A DNA stretch of 64,000 bases from Pseudomonadota bacterium (GTDB taxonomy: Bacteria; Pseudomonadota; Alphaproteobacteria; Puniceispirillales; Puniceispirillaceae), in NCBI GenBank assembly GCA_027620495.1, contig JAQCEA010000003.1, forward strand, positions 124,001 to 188,000, given 5' to 3'. Numbering within the stretch: position 1 is the stretch's first letter; the number at the start of each line of letters is the position of its first letter. This document shows positions 7,952 through 15,740 of this stretch, one piece after another. The position numbers and the translations under genes were made by a program. A model generated the notes under the pieces. It worked only from the letters and a program-made list of their open reading frames with translations. It was not told the origin of the DNA and did not search any database.

Positions 7952-8761
7952 ATGAGCACCATTAGCAATTTGTTCGGTAACACAACAGCCCGTCGCGGCA
8001 TTGGATCCTTGATCGGCTTTGTCATAATTTGGCACATAGGCGCGATGATTGATGACTGGACGGGGTATGACCTATTAGGAATTGGGTTAGTGCCCCCACC
8101 GGGCGATGTATTCGCCGCATTTCTGGGTGTGATACCAAAAGCTGGTTATTGGATGAGTTGGGTATCAAGCTTCAGTCGTGTTGTCACGGGGTTCTTAGTT
8201 GCGATGATAATTGGTATTCCATTTGGGTTGATGCTTGCTGTGAACCGATATTTTCGCGGCATATTCTTTCCGCCTTTCGAAATACTTCGCCCAATCCCGC
8301 CTCTTGCGTGGGTTCCAGCGTCTTTGATTTTCTGGCCAACAAACGAAATGTCGATCGCTTTTGTAACCTTTCTGGGTGCATTTTTCACAATTGTGATCAA
8401 TGTGTTGGGTGGCGCGCGTAGTATAGACATCAGCTACTTGCGAGCAGCCCAATCGATGGGGGCAACACAATTTGATTTGTTTTGGAAAATCGTTTTGCCG
8501 GGCACGTTACCCTCAATTTTCACCGGCGCAGCTGTCGGTATGGGTATCACATGGGAAGTTGTTCTCGCGGCTGAGATGATTTCCGGCGGCGGAACCCAAG
8601 GTGGTGGCGGTTTGGGCTTCTTTATATGGAACTCATATATGGGGGGCTCTTTGGAGCAAATTGTTGTTGGCATGATTTCTATTGGTATTGCCGGCTACCT
8701 ATGTTCAAGCGCAATCCGTAAAATTGGATATTATTTTATGCCATGGCGTCGTCTTTTCTGA
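7952..8761 (+). CDS. ABC importer permease 2
   Basis: This 269-residue membrane protein is of the same family as permease 1, with about six transmembrane segments and an EAA loop reading ISYLRAAQSMGATQFDLFWKI followed by VLPGTLPSIFTG. A glycine-rich stretch (GGGTQGGGGLGFF) follows the loop and may contact the partner subunit. It lies between the two ATPase genes. The permease-ATPase-permease-ATPase order after a single binding-protein gene supports one five-component importer. Confidence 0.85.
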   Translation: MSTISNLFGNTTARRGIGSLIGFVIIWHIGAMIDDWTGYDLLGIGLVPPPGDVFAAFLGVIPKAGYWMSWVSSFSRVVTGFLVAMIIGIPFGLMLAVNRYFRGIFFPPFEILRPIPPLAWVPASLIFWPTNEMSIAFVTFLGAFFTIVINVLGGARSIDISYLRAAQSMGATQFDLFWKIVLPGTLPSIFTGAAVGMGITWEVVLAAEMISGGGTQGGGGLGFFIWNSYMGGSLEQIVVGMISIGIAGYLCSSAIRKIGYYFMPWRRLF

Positions 8762-8816
8762 TGGAGTGCGTCGGAAAAAATGAGTGCAACCATAAATCTT
8801 ATTGGTGAGGTTTAAG

Positions 8817-9662
8817 ATGAACCCGAACAAAACAGCGACTAAAACTAGTGAAAGCAAAAATGCCAAGAAGCTGGAGAGTGCTCGTGTGGAAATGAAGGGC
8901 GTCTCAAAGTCATATGGCGAAGATTGGGACGCTGAGGAAGTAATTAAAAACATATCTGTTGATTTTCCAGCAGGGGAACTCACTGTTATTGTTGGTCCTT
9001 CCGGTTGTGGAAAGTCGACACTCGTTAACCTTTTGGCTGGGTTCGAAAAGCCTGATACCGGTCAAGTGACCATTGATGGTGAGATAGTCACAGGACCTGC
9101 AAAGGACCGCATGGTAGTGTTTCAAGAAACGGCATTGATTCCGTGGCAAACCACCCTTGAGAATGTGACTTTTGGACCAAAAATGCGCGGTGACAAACAA
9201 GGCGCATCACTAAACAAAGAAGCTGAGGAACTATTAATTAAAGTGGGCCTTGGTGAGTTTATGCATAAGTACCCCATTCAGCTATCGGGCGGCATGCAGA
9301 GGCGAGCTGAATTGGCAAGAGCGCTTATAAATGAGCCGACTGTTATGATTATGGACGAGCCTTTCCGTGGACTTGACGCGATGTCACGAAGTCTCATGCA
9401 GGAGTTTTTTCTGCAACTTTTTGAGGAAAACCAGAAAACGAATATATTTGTTACCTCAGAAATTGATGAGGCGATTTTTTTGGCTGATAATCTTGTCATA
9501 CTGTCAAATAAACCAACCACTGTTCAAACTGTTATAAAAATTGATCTGCCTCGACCGAGGAACTATAAGATGCTCACTTCGGCCAAGGCATTCAAATACA
9601 GAAAACAAGCGATGGAATTGCTTCATGGTGAGGCAATGAAGAGCTTTGCTGTTTCGAAATAG
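8817..9662 (+). CDS. ABC importer ATPase 2, lacking the switch histidine
   Basis: The 281-residue ATPase starts at the ATG at 8817, preceded by GAGG. Walker A is GPSGCGKST (about 60-68), the signature is a proper LSGGM at 156-160, Walker B is VMIMDEP with E181, and the D-loop is RGLDAM. The H-loop reads FVTSEIDEA, so serine 214 replaces the histidine that polarises the attacking water, and the next residue is Glu rather than Asp. The composite site built from its own Walker motifs and the VSSGM of ATPase 1 should hydrolyse poorly. Its LSGGM completes a full site on ATPase 1. The C-terminal ~25 residues are basic. Confidence 0.87.
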   Translation: MNPNKTATKTSESKNAKKLESARVEMKGVSKSYGEDWDAEEVIKNISVDFPAGELTVIVGPSGCGKSTLVNLLAGFEKPDTGQVTIDGEIVTGPAKDRMVVFQETALIPWQTTLENVTFGPKMRGDKQGASLNKEAEELLIKVGLGEFMHKYPIQLSGGMQRRAELARALINEPTVMIMDEPFRGLDAMSRSLMQEFFLQLFEENQKTNIFVTSEIDEAIFLADNLVILSNKPTTVQTVIKIDLPRPRNYKMLTSAKAFKYRKQAMELLHGEAMKSFAVSK

Positions 9663-9716
9663 AAAATTGCATGTTTCTGCGGTTTTGCTTGTGCTGTTTT
9701 ACATGGACGATGGCCC

Positions 9717-9968
9717 TTGATTGAGCTTCTTCATTTGACAACATCAAAACCCGTAGTGGTATCACTTGCCATTGTTGGTGCCATCTTGGCCACATTCGCA
9801 CCGGGTATTGGCCGTATCCTTGTCATTTTTCTCACAGCAGAAAACACGCCAAAGCGTGTGTCAATATTGAACAGAAATACAAAAATCTTTTTATGGTTTG
9901 GCTATATGATCATGTTTTTAAGCATTTTCCTGTTCATTGTGTCTGGGTTTATTGTTGATTTGTCTTAA
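9717..9968 (+). CDS. Small two-helix membrane protein, unknown function
   Basis: This is an 83-residue protein with two hydrophobic segments (about residues 12-35 and 58-80) separated by a short basic linker (NTPKRVSILNRNTK). The only suitable start is TTG, with no strong ribosome-binding site, so the N-terminus is uncertain. It lies between the importer ATPase 2 gene and the Gld-type ATPase gene on the same strand. It may be a small subunit of either transporter. I do not recognise the family. Confidence 0.5.
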   Translation: MIELLHLTTSKPVVVSLAIVGAILATFAPGIGRILVIFLTAENTPKRVSILNRNTKIFLWFGYMIMFLSIFLFIVSGFIVDLS

Positions 9969-9993
9969 CATTTAAATTGCAGTGGCTTAGTTG

Positions 9994-10704
9994 ATGATCA
10001 AATTAAATGTTTTTGGCCTATCAAAATTCTATGGAGATAAGCTGGCGCTGGACGATGTAGCTTTTAGTGCAGATGCTGGTGATTTTATTGGATTGCTCGG
10101 CGCAAATGGTGCTGGTAAGTCAACATTAATTAAGTGTTTGTCAGGTGTGCTTACCCCTAGCGGCGGTGATGCAAGGCTAAATGGGCATTCCATTGTGACA
10201 AGCAGAAAGTGGTGCCAACATCAGATTGGCTATTTACCTGAGTCGCCATCTGGTTTTGAAGATTTGACTGTCGCTGAATTTCTCAAATTTTCAGCCACTT
10301 CGCATGGCCTTTCTGGCCGCATTCGCAATCAGTCAGTTTCAAAGGTTTGTGAGGAATTGCAGCTTGATTCAATATTTGGATCGCGGCTGGCTGATTTATC
10401 TAAAGGGTTGAGGCAAAGAGTTTGGCTCGCGCAAGCTCTGGTGCATAATCCACCTATCTTGTTTCTTGATGAACCGACAGACGGTTTGGATCCAGTCCAA
10501 AAAGTTGCGTTGAGGCGTCACATACTCTCAATCGCCAAAAATAAAATTGTTTTGATGTCTACCCACATTCTTGAAGAGGCGGAAGCTATGTGCGGGCGGT
10601 TGTTGATTATGAATGCAGGTCGTATTGTAACGGATGGAGCCATTCAAACCTTTTTGGATCCAGCAGGGCAGCTTGAAAGTTCTGTAATAAATTACGCGAG
10701 TTAG
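9994..10704 (+). CDS. ATPase of a Gld-type ABC-2 transporter (GldA-like)
   Basis: The 236-residue ATPase has Walker A GANGAGKST, signature LSKGLRQRV, Walker B ILFLDEP and switch histidine in STHILEEA. This is the pattern of ABC-2 exporter ATPases such as GldA/CcmA/NatA. The frame opens at a TTG one codon earlier; ATG 9994 is preferred. The next gene encodes a fused GldF-GldG-type membrane protein, so the two form one system. Its role among sulfonate genes is not obvious. Gld-type transporters are widespread outside gliding bacteria, and their substrates are mostly unknown. Confidence 0.85.
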   Translation: MIKLNVFGLSKFYGDKLALDDVAFSADAGDFIGLLGANGAGKSTLIKCLSGVLTPSGGDARLNGHSIVTSRKWCQHQIGYLPESPSGFEDLTVAEFLKFSATSHGLSGRIRNQSVSKVCEELQLDSIFGSRLADLSKGLRQRVWLAQALVHNPPILFLDEPTDGLDPVQKVALRRHILSIAKNKIVLMSTHILEEAEAMCGRLLIMNAGRIVTDGAIQTFLDPAGQLESSVINYAS

Positions 10705-10742
10705 GGTGGCATTGAACTAAAATATCAGAAATGGTCTGACAC

Positions 10743-13301
10743 GTGAGTCCAAGAAATATTCAGATAATTCTTTTTTATGAACTCAATTTGAGAAGTTATT
10801 CTACTTCGACAGCTATATTCATATCTGGTTTTTTAACGCTCTTGACTGTTTGCATCTTTTTTGTCGGGCATTTTCTGGACTCTAATCTTGCGACTTTATC
10901 CCTCCAGTGGACTTTTCTACCGTGGCTGTCGGTTTTTTTTCTTCCAGCACTAGGGATGAGAGCCTTTGGGAGCAAAAAAGTAGCAAGTGATATGAACTTG
11001 CTGTTGTCTTACCCATTTTCACCATTGGAGATTGTTTTAGGAAAGTGGTTATCTGGCTTGATTGTTCTTGGCTTGATGCTGGCTTTCACTTTTCCATTGG
11101 TTATAACAATTGGTTTCTTGGGTGATCCAGATTGGGGCGCCGTATTATCAGGCTATATTGGATCGTTTTTCACGCTTGCCTTGATGTATGCCGTCGCCAT
11201 TTTGTCCAGTGCAATTTCTAAAGACGAAGTTAGTTCCTTTTTACTAGGATCTTGCTCATTGTTTATTCTTGTCATTTTAGATTTTAATTCTCTGCAATTT
11301 ACTTCATTGCCTGAGTTCTTGGAGCAAATAAGTCGCTACACATTCCTTGCGAGCCCGGTGCATTGGCTAGACGAGTGTGCGACAGGAAAATTAAGTCTCT
11401 CATCACTTTTTTATTTTATAGGTCTAACGAGCCTTTGCATTTGCCTTGCTTGTCTGCAACTCAACGGGTATCGGCAAACAACAAAACTAACGTCTTTTTA
11501 TCCTATTGGTGGTGTGATCGGTTTATTTGTTTGTGCTGGGTTGACTGGACTAATAGCCAATTCACTAGACAATTTTGGCTTAAAATTAGATTTAACAGAT
11601 ACTCAGGAATACACGTTTAGTCCTAAGACTCTGGAGCTTGCTCATAACTCCTCACATGGAACAAACATTGAGCTATATATTAGCGCTGATAAAAGTCAGA
11701 TTCCCCTCAAAATTATTAAGCACATGGACCGTGTGGAACGTGCCATAAAAGCGCTTGAGGTGGCCAGCAAAGGAAAAATTTTTGCGTCAGTTAAGAGACT
11801 TCAAGTTGACAGTCGGCAGGCCGATGAAGCGGAAAGCAGGGGCATCATCCGGGTGCCTTTGTCATCTGGAGATGAATTTTACTTTGGCGCAGTTTTCAGC
11901 AATAAAGACCGTTCATTAACATCTGGGTATATAGATTCTGCGCATGCGGCATCGTTGGAATATGACCTTGCCCTCCAGCTCAGCAACCTACAGCGCGCTC
12001 AACCACCAAAGGTGGCTTTACTGTCATCTGTCTTAAAGCCTTCAAATGTAAATTTGCCGCATCCCGGGCTTTCAGTGATAGAAGACCTAAAGCGCCAATA
12101 TGACCTGTCCATCCTTCCTTATTTTGCCGAAGGTTTTGAGGAGGAATATGATGTATTGATTATCTTAGACGCGCCAATCATTCGACAAGCGATGATCAAA
12201 GCCATAGATAAGCATATCCAGTTGGGCAAAAGCGCCATAATAATGCTTGATCCCTTTCAGCGGATGAATGAGGCAAATGCTAGGTTAGACCTTGAAAGCT
12301 CAAAGAACGGAGAAATTAATTCGATTGTCGATCTTTTGAATTTCTATGGAATAGAATTTTCAAAAGATACTGTTATCGGTGACTTTGAAAATGCTACCAG
12401 TGTAGAGACAGGAAATGGCAGAAATTTCACTTATCCATATTGGTTACGATTGCTCAAAACAAACATGGCGAAAGATGAACCTGTTTCGGCAAATCTAAAT
12501 GAACTTTTGTTTGCTGAGGCGGGTTTCTTTGGTGTAGGGAACACGTCACTAAATCTAAAGCCAATCGTCACAACAAGCAGGCAAATCTCAACGACAAATC
12601 GTCGGTTGTTTGGCGCAAAGAGTACACAAGAGCTTGCGATGCAGTTTGCTGGCCAAGAGCAAGAGCCAAAAATTATTGTTGGTAGAGTTAATGATGGATT
12701 GCCTTCGCCATTCGCTGATCAAAATTTTGCCCATCTTGATCTACAGACTTCGTTGGTGCTGGTTGCAGACACTGATTGGCTATATGATGGTTTCAGCAAA
12801 ATTGCTGGAGGCCCAGAGGTTTCGGCAACCTCGAGACCGATAAATGACAACCATGATTTTTTCTTAAATTTGGTCGAACTATCTGTAGGCTCCCAAAGCT
12901 TGACAGAAATTAGATCGAGAAAAAGCCCGGTGAGAGCTTTTACAAAGATTGAAGACATGTTGTTTGAAAGCCGTGAAAAACATCAAGCAAAAGAGGTGGA
13001 ATTTGCCTCAAACATAAATTCGGCCGAAGAGAACATTCGGAAATTTTTCGAATTGGCCAATGTAAGATCGGTAAATGATTTACCTGAAGAGGTCAAAGCT
13101 CAGGTCCTCAAAATTCGAGAAATGATTTATCCACTGAAAAATGAACTCAGAAAAATAAGGCTGCAGATTAGGCAAGAGGTTCATGAACTGTTTCAGATCA
13201 TAACTCTGTTGAATCTCCTCGCTGGACCAGTGTTCTCCTTCATCGCTCTTGTGATCATGCGAATTTCTAGAAGACGCACCCTGCGGCCCCAAATCGGCTA
13301 A
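10743..13301 (+). CDS. Fused ABC-2 permease and GldG-type auxiliary protein
   Basis: The 852-residue protein begins with an ABC-2-type membrane domain of about six segments (residues ~20-270), including the ALGMRAFGSKK and LLLSYPFSPLEIVLGKW coupling region. A large extracytoplasmic-type domain of the GldG/ABC_transp_aux kind follows (~290-800), with a LILDAPIIRQAMIKAIDKHI-like GATase-related segment. A last transmembrane helix (~825-845) and a basic tail end the protein. It is effectively GldF and GldG in one chain. The start is GTG. The stop overlaps the ATG of the GcvT-like gene (TAATG), implying translational coupling. Codon use is AT-rich like its neighbours. Confidence 0.75.
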   Translation: MSPRNIQIILFYELNLRSYSTSTAIFISGFLTLLTVCIFFVGHFLDSNLATLSLQWTFLPWLSVFFLPALGMRAFGSKKVASDMNLLLSYPFSPLEIVLGKWLSGLIVLGLMLAFTFPLVITIGFLGDPDWGAVLSGYIGSFFTLALMYAVAILSSAISKDEVSSFLLGSCSLFILVILDFNSLQFTSLPEFLEQISRYTFLASPVHWLDECATGKLSLSSLFYFIGLTSLCICLACLQLNGYRQTTKLTSFYPIGGVIGLFVCAGLTGLIANSLDNFGLKLDLTDTQEYTFSPKTLELAHNSSHGTNIELYISADKSQIPLKIIKHMDRVERAIKALEVASKGKIFASVKRLQVDSRQADEAESRGIIRVPLSSGDEFYFGAVFSNKDRSLTSGYIDSAHAASLEYDLALQLSNLQRAQPPKVALLSSVLKPSNVNLPHPGLSVIEDLKRQYDLSILPYFAEGFEEEYDVLIILDAPIIRQAMIKAIDKHIQLGKSAIIMLDPFQRMNEANARLDLESSKNGEINSIVDLLNFYGIEFSKDTVIGDFENATSVETGNGRNFTYPYWLRLLKTNMAKDEPVSANLNELLFAEAGFFGVGNTSLNLKPIVTTSRQISTTNRRLFGAKSTQELAMQFAGQEQEPKIIVGRVNDGLPSPFADQNFAHLDLQTSLVLVADTDWLYDGFSKIAGGPEVSATSRPINDNHDFFLNLVELSVGSQSLTEIRSRKSPVRAFTKIEDMLFESREKHQAKEVEFASNINSAEENIRKFFELANVRSVNDLPEEVKAQVLKIREMIYPLKNELRKIRLQIRQEVHELFQIITLLNLLAGPVFSFIALVIMRISRRRTLRPQIG

Positions 13302-14419
13302 TGGGGATTAAGTTTGCTAATCCACGATCTAGTCCGATCGTCTCAATTCACCAGGAATTGGGGGCTGAGTTTTTTGTCTGGAACCAAATGCTGGTTCCAA
13401 AAAAATACAGCCATGATGTGACGGGTGAACACTTGGCTGTCCGGACATCATCCGGCCTCACTGACATGTCAGGCATAAAAAAATTCTGGATCAAAGGAGC
13501 AGATGCTTCCCAAGTTTTGGATTTTTTAATCACCAGAGATTGCAGTCAAATAAAACCGGGGGCCGCTGTTTATTCAGCCCTATTGAATAATAATGGATAC
13601 CTCATCGAAGATGCGATCGTTTTTCGGCTCTCACCCAAAGAGAGTGAACACTACGATGCCTCCTGGCTTATCTGCTTTGGCGACGGCTTTGGCGCGGACC
13701 ATTTTGAGAAATCCTTGCTGGGTATGGACGTGAGGGTGCGGGTTGATGACGTCACAGCTTGTCTAATGTTACAAGGGCCAAATGCAGAAGTGGTTTTAAC
13801 CGAGGCAATTTCATCTGTGACTGTTGCCCAACTTGGTCGCTTCGAACATGCGTTATTTTCTGTTCAAGGCTCTGACGTAATGATAGCCAGGACCAGCTAT
13901 TCAGGTGAAGATGGGTTTGAGATTTTTGCTGGACCTACAGAAGCAAAAAACATTTGGACACAATTTGTTTCCTTGGGGGCTAGGCCAGTTGGATTTGACG
14001 CGCTCGATATTGCCAGAATCGAGGCTGGACTTTTGTTTTTTGGTCGCGATATGACAGGGGCTGAAACACCAACCGAACTTGGACTTGATTTTATCGTTGA
14101 CCTCTCAAAAAGAGACTTTCGTGGTAAAGCCGAACTGCTTAGAAAGAGACAAGCGCCGAGGTTTAGGACTGTCGGTGTGGCTCTTGATGGGTTTGATCCG
14201 CTCTGTGGAAGAGCCTCTGTCTGGATGGGTGGCGTCTTGGTTGGCCGTGTCTCTAGTTATGCTGTGAGTGAATGGCTTGGCAAGACAGTTGCGATAGCCC
14301 AAATTAAATCAGAATTAGCTGTAAATGGGCAAGAAATTAACGTTTTTGATGAAGGTTGTTTTTCGGCTGAAGGCCGTACCGGAGTAGTTTGTCCTCGCCA
14401 TTTTTATAGAAATTTCTAA
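13301..14419 (+). CDS. GcvT-family tetrahydrofolate-dependent aminomethyltransferase/demethylase-like protein
   Basis: The 372-residue protein has the GcvT fold signatures: ARTSYSGEDGFEIF, DALDIARIEAGLLFFGRDM, TELGLDFIVDL and DFRGKAELL. The conserved Asp that acts at the folate in GcvT is matched by D104 in GYLIEDAIVF. The family moves C1 units from methylamino, methyl-sulfonium or methoxy donors onto tetrahydrofolate (GcvT, DmdA, vanillate and dimethylglycine demethylases). Its exact substrate cannot be read from the sequence. Beside a putative C1-sulfonate oxygenase and a folate gene set, a role in loading the released C1 unit onto folate is plausible. It overlaps the stop of the Gld-type gene. 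Confidence 0.8.
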   Translation: MGIKFANPRSSPIVSIHQELGAEFFVWNQMLVPKKYSHDVTGEHLAVRTSSGLTDMSGIKKFWIKGADASQVLDFLITRDCSQIKPGAAVYSALLNNNGYLIEDAIVFRLSPKESEHYDASWLICFGDGFGADHFEKSLLGMDVRVRVDDVTACLMLQGPNAEVVLTEAISSVTVAQLGRFEHALFSVQGSDVMIARTSYSGEDGFEIFAGPTEAKNIWTQFVSLGARPVGFDALDIARIEAGLLFFGRDMTGAETPTELGLDFIVDLSKRDFRGKAELLRKRQAPRFRTVGVALDGFDPLCGRASVWMGGVLVGRVSSYAVSEWLGKTVAIAQIKSELAVNGQEINVFDEGCFSAEGRTGVVCPRHFYRNF

Positions 14420-14481
14420 ACATCGAAGGTGGTGGGCGTTTCAATTTATGAATCGCGAATTTAAAATTTCAAATAAAGTAC

Positions 14482-15423
14482 TTAGGACAATGCCGCGAGT
14501 GCGACGGCAGCAAGTCTTGCTTCAGGTGGGTCGGAACGACTGGTTAACACGATTGGCACAGCTCCTCCTATAACCAAACCTGCAGCCAAACCTCCAGCGC
14601 ACCAAACAAGAGATTTGAATAGAATATTTCCTGAGACGATGTCTGGAACAACAAGAGCGTCAGCCTTGCCAGCAACTGGATTTGTCACACCTTTCTCGGC
14701 GGTTGCTTTGGGTGATATTGCAAGATCGAAAGACAGCGGGCCAAAAAAATCTGCGTTGTTGTCCTTCTGACCTGCCAAACTCGCAATTTTGACTGCCTCT
14801 GCACTCGATGGCATGGTGGGCAATATGCTTTCAGTAGCCGATAAAATTGCTATTTTAGGCCGTTCAACACCAAGTTTTCGGCACATTTGAGCCATCGACA
14901 AGGCTGCCTCGACGCGTGTATCAATGTCTGGTGCAATATTTATAGCCGCATCACTTATTAATAATGGCCGTCCCCCTTTTGGCGGGATCATTACAAAAAC
15001 ATGAACAAGCCTTCGACCAACTCGTATTCCTGACTCTTTTTTTACAAGGCCGCCCATAAACACGTCAGTATGCAAATGGCCCTTTAGCAACCCAGCAACA
15101 CCACCCAGCTTAAATCGGTTGACTGAGGCTGTAATCGCCTCCTCCTCTCCACTGGTATCGATAATCTCAATATTTTTGAGGGACCAGTTTATCTGTTTGG
15201 CGTCGCGCTCAATCAACTCCTTTTCACCAACCAAAATCGGGTTGATTAGGCGATAGGCATGGGCCTTTTGCGCAGTTTCAAGGACGGTTGATCCTGTCGC
15301 ACGTACAATTATAAAATCTTTTGGATTGGAAGTCCTTGCTTGTTTAATAAGAGCTTCTGGATGGTTCACTGGCCCATTGTGTAGGAAACCACTTCCTAGT
15401 TCTGTGTTTGCTTCTTTTGGCAT
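14482..15423 (-). CDS. Phosphate acyltransferase (Pta/Ptb family)
   Basis: The 313-residue protein matches the phosphate acetyl/butyryltransferase fold: IIVRATGSTVLETAQKA near the start, HTDVFMGGLVKKESGIRVGRR in the middle, and a glycine-rich core (GPLSFDLAIS, VADKADALVVPDIVSGN-like) toward the end. These enzymes interconvert acyl phosphates and acyl-CoA. Family members occur in taurine/sulfoacetaldehyde pathways, where they act on acetyl phosphate from Xsc, but no xsc gene is visible here. It lies alone on the minus strand, convergent with the GcvT-like gene and divergent from the catalytic alpha subunit. Its contribution is unclear. Confidence 0.8.
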   Translation of the reverse strand: MPKEANTELGSGFLHNGPVNHPEALIKQARTSNPKDFIIVRATGSTVLETAQKAHAYRLINPILVGEKELIERDAKQINWSLKNIEIIDTSGEEEAITASVNRFKLGGVAGLLKGHLHTDVFMGGLVKKESGIRVGRRLVHVFVMIPPKGGRPLLISDAAINIAPDIDTRVEAALSMAQMCRKLGVERPKIAILSATESILPTMPSSAEAVKIASLAGQKDNNADFFGPLSFDLAISPKATAEKGVTNPVAGKADALVVPDIVSGNILFKSLVWCAGGLAAGLVIGGAVPIVLTSRSDPPEARLAAVALAALS

Positions 15424-15644
15424 GGGATTGTTCCGTTAATCCGTTTGAATCTATGTTTGGTGGACTCTTTTCGCTTTTTTATTTTTTTGCTGTGTCGTTC
15501 TGCAGCTCTTTAAATGCTCTGGAAAGTGCGTAAATATTCTGCTTAGTGAACTGAATTTTAGCGATCTGAATGAAAAAATTTGTGCAGATAAAATTAGACC
15601 CTAGCTATTAGCCCATTTATGCTCATTGGAGCAACCATGATTGA

Positions 15645-15671
15645 CAAATATCGAAATGGTCACAATATTTG
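15645..15671. promoter_or_regulatory. Inverted repeat CAAATAT-N13-ATATTTG upstream of the catalytic oxygenase subunit
   Basis: Two perfect 7-base arms flank 13 bases, about 70 bases before the ATG at 15741. This is a reasonable place for an activator site. LysR-type regulators bind interrupted dyads of similar size, and a LysR-type gene lies just downstream at 16913-17851. The rest of the intergenic stretch (15424-15740) is AT-rich and shows no gene. Confidence 0.45.
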
Positions 15672-15740
15672 TAATGTAAATGATAATTGCCGGAAAGTTG
15701 AGTCATCAGGCAAGTGTCATATATTGTTTAGGAGTTGGAA

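Noticed and set aside
13301-14419. DMSP demethylase DmdA
   Set aside because: The length and fold are compatible, but GcvT-family members cannot be told apart by eye and there are no dmdBCD genes nearby. I kept the broader call.
14482-15423. Taurine/sulfoacetaldehyde (Xsc) pathway indicated by the phosphate acyltransferase
   Set aside because: No xsc, tpa or tauDXY gene is present in the window, so the acyltransferase alone does not support that pathway.
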